Part shown: positions 34,283 to 43,745 of the stretch, piece after piece | Layout: each line of letters begins with the position of its first letter | How positions within the stretch are numbered: the stretch's first letter is position 1 | Source of the DNA: Terriglobia bacterium | GTDB taxonomy: Bacteria; Acidobacteriota; Terriglobia; Terriglobales; Acidobacteriaceae | Length of the DNA: 64,000 bases | Direction of reading: 5' to 3' | Assembly: GCA_020073165.1 (NCBI GenBank) | Contig: JAIQFP010000017.1 | Span: forward strand, 32,351-96,350 | Made by a program: the position numbers and the translations under genes | Notes under the pieces: generated by a model | What the model was told of the DNA's origin: nothing | What the model saw: the letters and a program-made list of their open reading frames with translations, nothing else | Databases searched by the model: none

Positions 34283-35881
34283 TCAGTGGCAGTTGTTGAA
34301 CTTGAAGCTGTTAATACGAGTCGCCCAGTGGAACGACCCCGTTGTCTTGATGTACTCCTGGGTGTAGAAGAACGTGCAGTCATCCGTCGGGTCGATGGAC
34401 ATGTCGCTGTAATCGCCCCAGCGGTTGCTCGTGCTCGTCTGCACGCCCGTCCCCTTGATCACCACCTTGGGACCTTCCATCATGCCCAGCGCATCGGTGG
34501 GGACACGACCGGTGTAAATCACGCTGGGATCGAGGGTAGCTGCCGCAGAACCGCTCACCCCCAACGCGATATCGCCGGCCTTATCCATGGCGATGCTGGG
34601 CATCCACAGGCTGAACTTGCTGTGCTGGAAGGTGCCCGACTGAAACACAGTAAAGACGCCGCTGCCCACGGAGGTGGAGCGCAACTCGTACCAGCGAGTC
34701 GCCGCCGTGGCGGTGGAGCCGGTTCCCGGCTTCACGGTATGCGTCAACACGATCGCCTCATGGTCGCCAAAGTTGCGGTACGCGAAGCGATACATCAGCC
34801 GGTTGCCCAGCGAATCCAGCTTTTCACCTGGAGAGGGCTGCGGAACGCAGGGCCGGCTGGTCCCGTTGGAGCAGATCTCGGAGAAGGTGGGAACCGAGAT
34901 CGACACCGGGCCGGTAAAGGTGGAGTTCGTCGGGGTCACGAAATCCACGTGAAACTGGTAGATGTTGATGGCGTTGGTGGTGTTTCCCAGATTGAAGGAA
35001 TAGTTGGGAGAGCCGGCCGGGGGAGCGGTAGCGCCGTCCCAATCGGCCGGGAAGACCTCCAGTTGACTGCTCTTAGTGAAGCACTGCATGGTAGCCGCAC
35101 TGCCGGCCAGCATCTTGGTCCGGTCCGCGGCGCAAGCCTGGGATCCGGTCTCGACTGCGCCGTTCAGGAAGTTCCTGTACCCCAGGTAATAGGCGTCTGA
35201 CCAAACTCCCCATTTGGGATAGTCGGGGAAGTTCTGGGTGCCCAGGCTGAATGCGTACCGGTTGTAGGTGCCAGTAGCGTCGGACGAGGTGGAAACCGCC
35301 ACGCATGCCATGTAGGGCGACGAAAACACGTTTTGCGCCACAAGCCAGCGCTGCGCCTGCTTGTCAAAGATGATGATCGGGTCGCCGCTATTGCTGCTCT
35401 GGCAGGACCCACCGAATCCCGACCAGAAAGCGTTACCTCCCACGGGACCTAGAATCTTGGCCCCGGTGGTCTTGTCGTACACGTTGTATACGAGGTTGAC
35501 CCACTGCACGTACTGCGTCGTTCCCACCGAACCTTCGGTATCCGGGGGCGCGACGCCATCCGCAGCCTGACCGTCGAAGTTCAGGAGGTTCGTGGTGGAG
35601 ACATCGGGCAGCACGACCTGTTGCGCTACTGGATCAGGTACGTTGCTCACCATGGGACGCCCCGGGGCGCCCGGGAGGTTGGGAACAATCCGGAACACGC
35701 GACTATCGGGGAGCGGAGTCATTCTCGCCATATCCCGCAGCGGCAAAGAAATGTCGTGCTTGACTTCGGGGATGACCCGTGCCCCTCTCAGTACTTCCTG
35801 GGCATAGGTCGGCAGTACCAACAGCAACATACATGCCAGCGATAGCACGCTGAGCACTCTGGGCAAACGCGTACTTTGCAT
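34283..35881 (-). CDS. secreted protein of unknown function, 532 aa
   Basis: The protein has a signal peptide (MQSTRLPRVLSVLSLACMLLL, cleavage near TYAQ), then a globular extracytoplasmic region with many aromatic and Gly residues. Recognisable stretches include GVAPPDTEGSVGTTQYVQWV, GDPIIIFDKQAQRWLVAQ, YPKWGVWSDAYYLGYRNF, NRWGDYSDMSIDPTDDCTFF and several cysteines. The pattern suggests a beta-propeller, but I cannot assign a family or enzyme role. The last Trp-Gly-Asp-Tyr block and Asp-rich segment could bind a ligand or calcium; this is speculation. It is monocistronic, with a strong terminator and a 364-bp upstream gap. Confidence 0.75.
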   Translation of the reverse strand: MQSTRLPRVLSVLSLACMLLLVLPTYAQEVLRGARVIPEVKHDISLPLRDMARMTPLPDSRVFRIVPNLPGAPGRPMVSNVPDPVAQQVVLPDVSTTNLLNFDGQAADGVAPPDTEGSVGTTQYVQWVNLVYNVYDKTTGAKILGPVGGNAFWSGFGGSCQSSNSGDPIIIFDKQAQRWLVAQNVFSSPYMACVAVSTSSDATGTYNRYAFSLGTQNFPDYPKWGVWSDAYYLGYRNFLNGAVETGSQACAADRTKMLAGSAATMQCFTKSSQLEVFPADWDGATAPPAGSPNYSFNLGNTTNAINIYQFHVDFVTPTNSTFTGPVSISVPTFSEICSNGTSRPCVPQPSPGEKLDSLGNRLMYRFAYRNFGDHEAIVLTHTVKPGTGSTATAATRWYELRSTSVGSGVFTVFQSGTFQHSKFSLWMPSIAMDKAGDIALGVSGSAAATLDPSVIYTGRVPTDALGMMEGPKVVIKGTGVQTSTSNRWGDYSDMSIDPTDDCTFFYTQEYIKTTGSFHWATRINSFKFNNCH

Positions 35882-36245
35882 GCATCCTCCTCAGGGTTTG
35901 GGAAAACGGTGGAGCGGAAGAGGTAGTCCGAGACCAACGCGCTCTCGAGAACACAATCCCTCGCCTGGACACACCGGATTCGGAATCGTCAACAATGGTT
36001 CAGTGATGGCGTACTCTAACGGGAAACTCGGAGGATTTCTGTTTGGGCGTTCCAAATCCGCCGGATAGAGCGTGCACTACTATGAGCCACAGTACTAGCG
36101 GTGTCAATGGAGCCCTTTTACTCACAACGGAGGACCGAGGGTGCAAGTTTTTGCGGCCAGAGGGTCCCTACTCGTGTGTCATCAATCGCGTTGGAGCAGA
36201 CGCAACGGCGCAAGACAGGATGAGGGGGTCTCGAGTGAGGTGGGC
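35882..36245. other. 364-bp gap upstream of the secreted-protein gene
   Basis: No convincing gene: short frames overlap purF or lack features. The region should hold the promoter of the minus-strand secreted protein at its left end and the 3' end of the purL-purF transcript at its right end. No terminator hairpin was found after purF. Confidence 0.4.
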
Positions 36246-37676
36246 CTATCGCTTGCTGGCCGTCGCCGGCTGGATTTCTTCCACATCCACCCAGTTTGTG
36301 GGATACACACCCGTGTAGCAGGCGGTGCAGTAGGTGGTTTTCTCACCGTCGCCGCAGGCCTTTTTCATGCCCTCGAGCGACAGATAGGCCAGAGAATCGG
36401 CGCCGATGAACTCGCGAATCTCCTCCACCGACTTGTTGGCGGCGATCAGTTCCTTCCTGGAAGGTGTGTCCACCCCATAAAAGCAGGGTGAGATGGTCGG
36501 TGGGCAGGAGATGCGCATGTGGACTTCCCGGGCGCCGGCGCTGCGTATCATGCGCACAATCTTGCGGCTGGTGGTGCCGCGCACGATGGAGTCATCAATC
36601 AGCACCACGCGCTTGCCCTGGAGCAAGCTGCGCACCGGGTTCAGCTTGAGCCTCACGCCGAAGTCGCGCACGTTCTGGCGCGGCTCAATGAAGGTGCGCC
36701 CCACGTAGTGGTTGCGAATCAGCCCGAAGCGGAAGGGAATGCCGCTCTCCGACGAGTAGCCCATGGCTGCGGTCACACCGGAGTCGGGCACCGGCACCAC
36801 GATGTCGGCTTCAGCGGGCGCTTCCCGGGCCAGTTGCCGCCCCAGTTCTTCGCGGCTGTCCTGTACTGGACGGCCGAACACCACGCTGTCAGGACGCGAG
36901 AAATACACGTGCTCGAAAATACAGGACGATTGCGGGGCCGGGGTGGCGTAAAACCGCGAAGTGATGCCCTCACCACCCACCACAACCAGCTCACCGGGCT
37001 TCACGTCGCGCTCATAAGTAGCGCCAACCAGATCGAAGGCGGAAGTCTCGGAAGCGAAGATGATGGTGTCCTGCTTCTGGCCAGGCTGCGCCGAGATTCG
37101 TCCCATAGCGAGCGGGCGGAAGCCGCGCGGATCGCGCGCCGCAAAAATCCGGTCGGGACTGATCATCACCAGCGAGAACGCCCCTTCCACGCGGCGCAGC
37201 GCGTCGGCCATGGCCTCGGGCAGGGTTTGCTCCTTCGACAGCGCGATCAGGTGAACGATGACTTCGGTGTCGCTGTTGGTCTGGAAGATCGAGCCCTGGG
37301 CTTCCAGGCGGTGACGAATCTCCAGCGCGTTGACCAGGTTGCCATTGTGCGCCAGCGCCATCATGCCTTTGTTGGATTGCACCATGATGGGCTGGGCGTT
37401 GAGCAACGCTGAATCGCCGGCCGTCGAGTAACGCGTGTGCCCGATCGCCAGCGTGCCGTGCAACTTAGCCAGAACTTCTTCGCCAAAGATATCAGCCACC
37501 AGCCCCATGGCTTTGTGCACATGCAGCGCCATGCCATCGGAGGTGGCGATTCCAGCCGACTCCTGCCCGCGGTGTTGCAGGGCATGCAGCCCGAGGTAGG
37601 CGAGTTTCTCCGCCTCGGGGTTGGCGTAGATGGCAACCACCCCGCACTCCTCGCGGAATTTGTCGAAAGGCAACAT
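36246..37676 (-). CDS. purF: amidophosphoribosyltransferase
   Basis: The 476-residue enzyme makes 5-phosphoribosylamine from PRPP and glutamine, the first step of purine synthesis. The nucleophile is C11 in EECGVVAI, so a 10-residue propeptide must be removed, as in the B. subtilis type. The glutaminase domain has HALQHRGQESAGI and GHTRYST, and the PRPP motif is VVLIDDSIVRGTT. Cysteines in SSCIFEH, SCPPTISPC and YCTACYTG fit the Fe-S cluster-containing class, which is oxygen-sensitive. It lies 63 bp downstream of purL on the same strand, forming a purL-purF unit. Confidence 0.97.
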   Translation of the reverse strand: MLPFDKFREECGVVAIYANPEAEKLAYLGLHALQHRGQESAGIATSDGMALHVHKAMGLVADIFGEEVLAKLHGTLAIGHTRYSTAGDSALLNAQPIMVQSNKGMMALAHNGNLVNALEIRHRLEAQGSIFQTNSDTEVIVHLIALSKEQTLPEAMADALRRVEGAFSLVMISPDRIFAARDPRGFRPLAMGRISAQPGQKQDTIIFASETSAFDLVGATYERDVKPGELVVVGGEGITSRFYATPAPQSSCIFEHVYFSRPDSVVFGRPVQDSREELGRQLAREAPAEADIVVPVPDSGVTAAMGYSSESGIPFRFGLIRNHYVGRTFIEPRQNVRDFGVRLKLNPVRSLLQGKRVVLIDDSIVRGTTSRKIVRMIRSAGAREVHMRISCPPTISPCFYGVDTPSRKELIAANKSVEEIREFIGADSLAYLSLEGMKKACGDGEKTTYCTACYTGVYPTNWVDVEEIQPATASKR

Positions 37677-37739
37677 TTATGTAGCGCCGACGGCCCGCCG
37701 ACCACCAACCATCCTCAAGTCCATGCATGCCGGCGACAA

Positions 37740-40049
37740 TCAGCCCGCTCCGACCGTCGTCGGCTCAGCTTGCAAAGCCGCTTCCAGCGCGTTCTCGTAC
37801 ACCTTGCGCAGCTCAGACACGCCTGCGGACACCGCTACCCGGCCATCCAGCTTGATCTCTAATTGTTCGGGAGCGGTCTCCCCCAGCATGTCCAGCGAGA
37901 GGCCGTATTTTACCCCTATTTGTTGGATTCCTGACAGATTACTGTGGTCGCAAGAGATAACGACCCGGCTGGCATCCTCGCCGAAGAGGACAAACTCGGG
38001 CGGAAGCCCCTGCGAGGCCACGTCGACCCTCATTCCAACGCTCGCGGGGAGTGCAGCTTCGGCCAAAGTGACCGCCAGCCCGCCGTCAGAGCAGTCGTGG
38101 GCCGAGTCCAGCAGCACCGCCTGAATCATTTCCACGACCGCCTTCTGCAGCGCGGCTTCGCGCTCCAGCTCCAGCTCTGGGGGATAACCCCACACCGTGC
38201 CCAGGACCTCTTTGGCGTACTCGGAGGAGCCGAACTCAGATTCGACGTCAGTAGCATCGCCTACCTCGCCGGCACGCAGCAGGACAATCGCACGCCCGGT
38301 CCCGCGGAAATGCGGAAGCGTGGCTTTGTGCACCTCGTCGAGAATTCCCACCACGCCCACGACCGGCGTGGGATAAATGCCCTCGCCCAGCGTTTCATTG
38401 TAGAAGCTGACATTGCCGCCGGTGATGGGAACTTCCAGCTCTTCGCAGGCTTTGGTCATGCCATCCACCACCTGCGAGAACTGCCACATGATGTGCGGCT
38501 TCTCCGGATTGCCGAAGTTCAGACAATTGGTGGCGCCCACCGGAGTGGCTCCAGTGCACGCCACATTGCGTGCAGCCTCAGCCACCGCATGCATGGCACC
38601 CAACCGCGGATCGAGATAGCACCAGCGCCCGTTGCCGTCGAGCGCCATCGCCAGCCCGCGCTGCGAGCCCTTGATGCGAATCACACCGGCATCCCCCGCG
38701 CCCGGGCTTTCTACGGTGTTGGTCTGCACCATGTGGTCGTATTGCTGCCACACCCAACGTTTGCCGCAGATGTTGGGGCTGGCTAGCAGGTGCTTCAGGT
38801 TCTTGGTGAGGTCTCCGGGTGCGGCGAGCTCGATGTTTTCCGGCATCTCACGCGGCACCGGCGGTTCCCAGCGTTCCAGCGGCCGCTTGTACAAGGGCGC
38901 ATCGTCGGTGAGCGCTTCGTTGGGGATTTCGGCGACCACCTGCCCGTGTTGCTTGACGCGCATCTTACCGTCGGTGGTGACGCGGCCGACTTCTACCCCG
39001 TCCAGTCCCCACTTCTGGAAAACGCGAAAGATTTCGTCCTCACGGCCTTTTTGGGCCACCAGCAGCATGCGCTCCTGCGATTCGCTCAGCATGATCTCGT
39101 AAGGAGTCATGCCGGTTTCGCGCTGGGGAACACGATCCAGTTCAATCTCGATTCCGACATGCCCGCGTCCGCCCATCTCGCAGGTGGAGCAGGTAAGCCC
39201 GGCCGCCCCCATGTCCTGGATGCCGACAATGGCGCCGGTCTGCATGGCTTCCAGGCAGGCTTCGAGCAGCAACTTCTCCAGGAACGGATCGCCCACCTGA
39301 ACGTTGGGACGCTTAGCCTCTGAAGCCTCGCTGAATTCCTCGCTCGCCATGGTGGCGCCGTGAATGCCGTCGCGCCCGGTCTTGGAACCAACGTAAATCA
39401 CGGGGTTACCTTCGCCAGCAGCGCGCGCGTAGAAGATCTGGTCCCGCCGCACCAGGCCGAGGGCAAACGCATTCACCAGCGGATTGCCGGAGTAGCAGGG
39501 CTCGAACTTGGTCTCGCCCCCGAGGTTGGGCACGCCGAAGCAGTTGCCGTAGGAAGCGATCCCGCTGACCACACCCTCGAGCACCGAATGGTTCTTATGC
39601 AACTCTTTTTCCGATATGTCCGTGGCGGGTGTGATCGGTCCAAACCGCAGCGAATCCATGATGGCTACCGGACGCGCACCCATGGTGAAAATGTCCCGTA
39701 GAATCCCGCCAACCCCAGTAGCTGCGCCCTGGAACGGCTCGATAAACGAGGGATGATTGTGTGATTCGATCTTGAAGGCGCAGGCCCAGCCTTCGCCAAT
39801 ATCAATGATGCCCGCGTTCTCCCCTGGTCCTTGTACGACCCGACGGCTGCGCGTCGGCAAGCGTTTGAGGTGTACGCGCGATGATTTGTACGAGCAATGC
39901 TCGCTCCACATCACGCTGAAAATGCCCAGCTCGGTGATGGTCGGCTCGCGTCCGCCCAGCAGCTGCTTGATCTTCTCGTACTCGTCGGGAGTGAGGCCGT
40001 GCTCCCGGATGAGGTCGGGAGTGATGGCTGCGGCTGCAGACATAGTCAT
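37740..40049 (-). CDS. purL: phosphoribosylformylglycinamidine synthase, PurL subunit
   Basis: The start at 40049 (769 residues) follows GAGGTGAG, while the upstream in-frame part is not family-like. It is the small (PurS/PurQ-dependent) PurL type: an N-terminal [19 protein letters not shown], the motif [19 protein letters not shown]-type GVGGILRD, and later [15 protein letters not shown]. The complex converts FGAR, ATP and ammonia to FGAM. PurQ and PurS, which supply ammonia and assembly, are not in the window. It is followed 63 bp downstream by purF. It is divergent from selB, with an 86-bp shared promoter region. Confidence 0.97.
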   Translation of the reverse strand: MTMSAAAAITPDLIREHGLTPDEYEKIKQLLGGREPTITELGIFSVMWSEHCSYKSSRVHLKRLPTRSRRVVQGPGENAGIIDIGEGWACAFKIESHNHPSFIEPFQGAATGVGGILRDIFTMGARPVAIMDSLRFGPITPATDISEKELHKNHSVLEGVVSGIASYGNCFGVPNLGGETKFEPCYSGNPLVNAFALGLVRRDQIFYARAAGEGNPVIYVGSKTGRDGIHGATMASEEFSEASEAKRPNVQVGDPFLEKLLLEACLEAMQTGAIVGIQDMGAAGLTCSTCEMGGRGHVGIEIELDRVPQRETGMTPYEIMLSESQERMLLVAQKGREDEIFRVFQKWGLDGVEVGRVTTDGKMRVKQHGQVVAEIPNEALTDDAPLYKRPLERWEPPVPREMPENIELAAPGDLTKNLKHLLASPNICGKRWVWQQYDHMVQTNTVESPGAGDAGVIRIKGSQRGLAMALDGNGRWCYLDPRLGAMHAVAEAARNVACTGATPVGATNCLNFGNPEKPHIMWQFSQVVDGMTKACEELEVPITGGNVSFYNETLGEGIYPTPVVGVVGILDEVHKATLPHFRGTGRAIVLLRAGEVGDATDVESEFGSSEYAKEVLGTVWGYPPELELEREAALQKAVVEMIQAVLLDSAHDCSDGGLAVTLAEAALPASVGMRVDVASQGLPPEFVLFGEDASRVVISCDHSNLSGIQQIGVKYGLSLDMLGETAPEQLEIKLDGRVAVSAGVSELRKVYENALEAALQAEPTTVGAG

Positions 40050-40135
40050 ATGAGGGGGCTCACCTCTATTGTCGCATTTCGCGGCAGAGCTGGGTAGAGA
40101 CACGTTGCGACCAGCATTGAATATACTGTTCTGCA

Positions 40136-42025
40136 ATGAAGTCGGTCATTGTCGGTACCGCGGGGCACATCGATCACGGCAAAACCGCGCTGGTCAAGGC
40201 CTTGACCGGCATTGACGCCGACCGCCTGGAAGAGGAAAAGCGCCGCGGCATTACCATCGACATCGGCTTCGCGCATCTAGATTTGCCCGGCCCCGGCGGC
40301 GAGACTCTCCGGCTGGGCTTTGTGGACGTGCCCGGGCACGAGCGCTTCGTGCGCAACATGCTGGCCGGAGTGGGCGGCATCGACCTGGTGCTGCTGGTGA
40401 TCGCCGCCGACGAATCCATCAAGCCCCAGACCCGCGAACACTTCGACATCTGCCGCTTGCTGTCCGTGCGGCGCGGCATCACCGTGCTGACCAAGTCCGA
40501 CCTGGTGGATGCGGAAACGCTCGACGTGGTGAAACTCGAAGTCGAAGACTTTCTGCGGGGATCTTTTCTTGGGCAGCCGAGTCCCGTTATCTCCGTGAGT
40601 TCGCTGACCGGTGCAGGGCTCGACGATCTGAAGCGTGAGTTGGTGAAAGCGGCAGCCGAGGTTCCGGCAAAGGATTCACAAGCCCTCACCCGCCTGCCGA
40701 TTGATCGTGTGTTCACCATGAAGGGCTTCGGGACGGTGGTCACGGGTACGCTGGTTTCTGGCACGATTCGCAAGGAAGATGAGCTGGAAGTCTTCCCCGG
40801 CGGCAAGCGCGTGCGGGTGCGCGGTGTGCAGGTGCATGATGCGCCAGCGGAGCAGTCGACCGCAGGACAACGCACGGCGCTGAACCTGGCGGGCGCAAAC
40901 ACGGAAGAGTTGGCGCGCGGCATGACGCTGGCTCCGCCCGATACGTTTCGCCCCACGTCGCGAGTGGATGCGCTTCTGTCGTTACTTCCCTCGGCAAAAC
41001 CCTTGAAAGATGCTGCTCGGGTTCATTGTCACGCGTACACGATGGAGGCCATCGCGGAAGTGCGGCTTTACAGCATGAAGCAGATGAAGCCCGGAGATGA
41101 GCAGTACGTGCAGCTTCGGTTGGCCGAGCCCGCGCTGCTGTTGCCGGGGGATCGCTTTATTCTGCGTCAGTTTTCTCCGGTGGTGACGATTGGGGGAGGC
41201 TTTGTGCTGGACGCCTCGCCTTCGATTCGCAAGCAGCCGCAAGTTGAGGTCGCAACGTTGCTTACGACCCTGATGACGGGATCGCCGGAGCAGGTGCTGG
41301 AGGCTCGAGTGAAACACCGCGGGGTCGCCGGATTGCGGCTGCAGGATGTCCCCGGAGAAATGAATGTCCGGATGGAAGACGCGACCAGGCTGGCCAAGGC
41401 TGCTGGGCTGGTGTGGTGCAGCCAAGTGCTGGTTGCACCATCCGCCTTCGCGAGCGCACGGGGGATGGTCCGTCAGACGGTCGAGAAGTTTCACGGCGCA
41501 AACCCGTTGGTGGCCGGGATCAGCAAAGAAGAATTGCGCGAGCGAACCCGCATCGGGCCCGAAGTCTTTCAAAGCGTGCTCTCGATGATGGTCGAGAAGA
41601 AAGAGCTTGAGGTTGCTGGGGAGCTGGTCCACCTCCCCGGCCGCGGTGTCGTCATGAAGGACGAAGAGGCCGAGTCCAAGAAGATCATAGAGAGCGCGTT
41701 TGCATCCGCAGGATTAAAGGTGCCTGCGCTCCGCGACGTGCTGGCCGGGCTCAAGGTGGATAAGACCCGCGCCCAGAAGATTGTCACCTTGCTGCTGCGC
41801 GACAAGACGCTGGTAAAGATCTCGAAAGACCTGGTGTTTCATGAATCAGCGCTGCTGGAGTTGCGCAGGCAGATAGCCGCCTACAAGACCAAGTCCCTCA
41901 GAATAGATGTCGGCCAGTTCAAGGAGCTCACGGGCATCACCCGCAAATATGCGATTCCGTTACTGGAGTATCTGGATCGCGAACGGGTGACGAAGAGGGT
42001 GGGTGACGCAAGGGAGATTTTGTGA
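40136..42025 (+). CDS. selB: selenocysteine-specific elongation factor SelB
   Basis: The 629-residue GTPase has G1 GHIDHGKT (10-17), the switch [17 protein letters not shown] and TKSD in place of NKxD, as SelB proteins have. EF-Tu-like beta domains follow (to about 380), then winged-helix repeats in the C-terminal third that bind the SECIS hairpin of selenoprotein mRNAs. SelB delivers Sec-tRNA to in-frame UGA codons. The tRNA-Sec gene, selA, selD and a selenoprotein gene were not seen in this window, so the pathway must be encoded elsewhere. It is divergent from purL. Confidence 0.96.
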   Translation: MKSVIVGTAGHIDHGKTALVKALTGIDADRLEEEKRRGITIDIGFAHLDLPGPGGETLRLGFVDVPGHERFVRNMLAGVGGIDLVLLVIAADESIKPQTREHFDICRLLSVRRGITVLTKSDLVDAETLDVVKLEVEDFLRGSFLGQPSPVISVSSLTGAGLDDLKRELVKAAAEVPAKDSQALTRLPIDRVFTMKGFGTVVTGTLVSGTIRKEDELEVFPGGKRVRVRGVQVHDAPAEQSTAGQRTALNLAGANTEELARGMTLAPPDTFRPTSRVDALLSLLPSAKPLKDAARVHCHAYTMEAIAEVRLYSMKQMKPGDEQYVQLRLAEPALLLPGDRFILRQFSPVVTIGGGFVLDASPSIRKQPQVEVATLLTTLMTGSPEQVLEARVKHRGVAGLRLQDVPGEMNVRMEDATRLAKAAGLVWCSQVLVAPSAFASARGMVRQTVEKFHGANPLVAGISKEELRERTRIGPEVFQSVLSMMVEKKELEVAGELVHLPGRGVVMKDEEAESKKIIESAFASAGLKVPALRDVLAGLKVDKTRAQKIVTLLLRDKTLVKISKDLVFHESALLELRRQIAAYKTKSLRIDVGQFKELTGITRKYAIPLLEYLDRERVTKRVGDAREIL

Positions 42026-42060
42026 GTATAGAGTGTGACCGCGGTCCGGATCGATGCGTC

Positions 42061-42615
42061 TTAAGACCACTCCACGGAATAGACTGCGAAAATTCGATAC
42101 GGGCCGGGCTCTGAGTTGTTGAACCTCCCGCTTGCGACACTGGCTTGGGCTTCCTCAAACGATGGGAGGAGGCAATGGGCATTAGTATGCAGCTCGCCGG
42201 CCAGCCCGTTGCAGGAAAGAGGTGAGCATTCGGGCGAATTTCGAGCGAGAAAGGTAACCACATCGAGGCCCTCAAGCCTCCTGCTGGCGGGCACCGCCAC
42301 GTTCGTTTGGAATGACGGCTCAGGCGCGTAGGGATGCCAGGTTGCGTCGTCGAATTCCTCTTCATACGCTTCGTAGTAAAAGAGAGATGTCCCTTCGAGA
42401 AGAACCGATTGCTCCCGTGCAACCGCTCGGATTATGTCCGGTGAGTCGAAGAGCCAGTATCCATTGTGTTTCCAGAAGTTGATATAGTCCGCGAACGCCT
42501 GGGAAACGCAATTGCTGACGGAATAGATGTCTTGCACGGCGGGAGCCTGGAGCCATTCGGGCTTCCTGGCAACATACTTCGCCATGTACCCGGCAGGGAT
42601 CATCGTTGACGGCAT
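42061..42615 (-). CDS. hypothetical protein, about 184 aa
   Basis: The frame opens further upstream, but the region above 42615 overlaps the 3' end of the carboxymuconolactone decarboxylase-family gene. The ATG at 42615 (MPSTMIPAGYMAKYVARKPEWL) was therefore preferred; it has no clear ribosome binding site. The protein is soluble, with no signal peptide, and contains DIYSVSNCVSQAFADYINFWKHNGYWLFDSP and SLFYYEAYEEEFDD. I do not recognise the family. It lies behind the peroxidase-like gene with a small gap and may share its transcript. It is convergent with selB. Confidence 0.6.
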   Translation of the reverse strand: MPSTMIPAGYMAKYVARKPEWLQAPAVQDIYSVSNCVSQAFADYINFWKHNGYWLFDSPDIIRAVAREQSVLLEGTSLFYYEAYEEEFDDATWHPYAPEPSFQTNVAVPASRRLEGLDVVTFLARNSPECSPLSCNGLAGELHTNAHCLLPSFEEAQASVASGRFNNSEPGPYRIFAVYSVEWS

Positions 42616-42664
42616 TGTAGTCGCGGTCTCGACACGCCTGGAAACCTCACTCGCAACTCGAAAT

Positions 42665-43192
42665 TCAGATATTCTCCTCGGCAATTTCCACTTCCAGCCC
42701 CAGCGGATCGGTAAATCGGTTGCTCAGGTTCGCCAGGCCGACGAGCAAGTGCAAATCTACGATCTCGGCGTCAGAGAAGTGTTTCTTCAATGAAACGAAA
42801 TCGTCGTCGTGAACGCCATGCGGGTCGCGGGTCAGCTTTCCGGCGTACACCACCGCAACCTGCTCTTTCTCGCTGAAGCGGGACACGTTTTCCTCTCTTA
42901 GCGCCCTCCAGTCCTCCGGCGTGAGCCCGGCGCGTTTTGACGCCGCCAGATGGTGCTGGAGACAATAGCGACAGCCGTTGATCATCGACACCCGGATGTA
43001 AATCATCTCGTACAGCTTGCGATCGAGTGAGCGTCCCACACTGCCGTAGAACGAGAGGAAATGCTTGAGCATCTCCGGACGGTGGGCGAGCGCCTTCTGC
43101 GCGTTAAAAGGCTTGCCGCGAAAAAATACCTTGTAGATTTCCGCCGCCTCAGGACCGGCGTTTGCGGGTTCGATGTAGCTGATTCTGGCCAT
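42665..43192 (-). CDS. carboxymuconolactone decarboxylase-family (AhpD-like) peroxidase-related protein
   Basis: The 175-residue helical protein has the AhpD-like core: LYEMIYIRVSMINGCRYCLQHH, with the redox CxxC at C74/C77 and H81, and a later LTRDPHGVHDDDF. Such proteins are peroxidase-related or act with thioredoxin-like partners; some are decarboxylases. The CxxC suggests a thiol redox function, but the substrate is not known. It starts 1 bp past the frame of the GNAT gene region on the other strand, so the promoters overlap. The unknown gene at 42061-42615 follows. Confidence 0.82.
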   Translation of the reverse strand: MARISYIEPANAGPEAAEIYKVFFRGKPFNAQKALAHRPEMLKHFLSFYGSVGRSLDRKLYEMIYIRVSMINGCRYCLQHHLAASKRAGLTPEDWRALREENVSRFSEKEQVAVVYAGKLTRDPHGVHDDDFVSLKKHFSDAEIVDLHLLVGLANLSNRFTDPLGLEVEIAEENI

Positions 43193-43265
43193 GGGTCCTC
43201 ACCTTCGCCGGGCCGCTATAATAGCCGCTGGTTCCGTCTCGCCCCCCGGCTGGAGAAAGCACCCG

Positions 43266-43745
43266 ATGCTCTCAATTCGTCCAGCGACTGTCAACGATGC
43301 CGGCCTTCTGGTGGCCCTGATTCGCGAACTGGCAGAGTACGAAAAAGAACTCGATGCGGTGGAGATCACGGAGCCGGAGTTGGCGCGGGACGGCTTTGGT
43401 CACGATCCGAAGTTTCGCGCGCTGATCGCCGACTGGGACGGGCAACCTGCCGGCTACGCCTTTTTCTTTGACTTCTACAGCACCTGGACCGGGCGGCACA
43501 TGTTTCTCGAAGACTTGTTTGTGCGGCCCGAGTTTCGCGGCAAGGGAATCGGCAAGCGCCTGATGGCGCAAGTTGCAGACATCGCGCGGCAGGAGAACTG
43601 CAAAGCCATGCGTTGGGAAGTGCTAGGTTGGAACCAATCGGCGATTGGAGTGTACTGCGCGCTGGGAGCGGAGTTTCTTGACGACTGGAAGCTGATGCTG
43701 CTGAGAGGCAAGCCATTGCGTGAACTGGCGGAGAGTGCCAAGTGA
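43266..43745 (+). CDS. GNAT-family N-acetyltransferase
   Basis: The start at 43266 (159 residues) begins MLSIRPATVNDAGLLVALIREL, as in GNAT enzymes; the upstream frame is not family-like. It has the acetyl-CoA site VRPEFRGKGIGKRLM and a later NQSAIGVYCALGAEFLDDW. It resembles the diamine/thialysine acetyltransferase-like group in layout, but this is not certain. Its stop codon overlaps the GTG start of trmFO (GTGA), so the two are translationally coupled in an operon. The function is not clearly linked to tRNA modification. Confidence 0.85.
   Translation: MLSIRPATVNDAGLLVALIRELAEYEKELDAVEITEPELARDGFGHDPKFRALIADWDGQPAGYAFFFDFYSTWTGRHMFLEDLFVRPEFRGKGIGKRLMAQVADIARQENCKAMRWEVLGWNQSAIGVYCALGAEFLDDWKLMLLRGKPLRELAESAK

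Noticed and set aside
42665..43192. selenoprotein candidate near selB
   Set aside because: The AhpD-like protein has an ordinary CxxC with Cys codons, and no in-frame TGA was found in the neighbouring genes.
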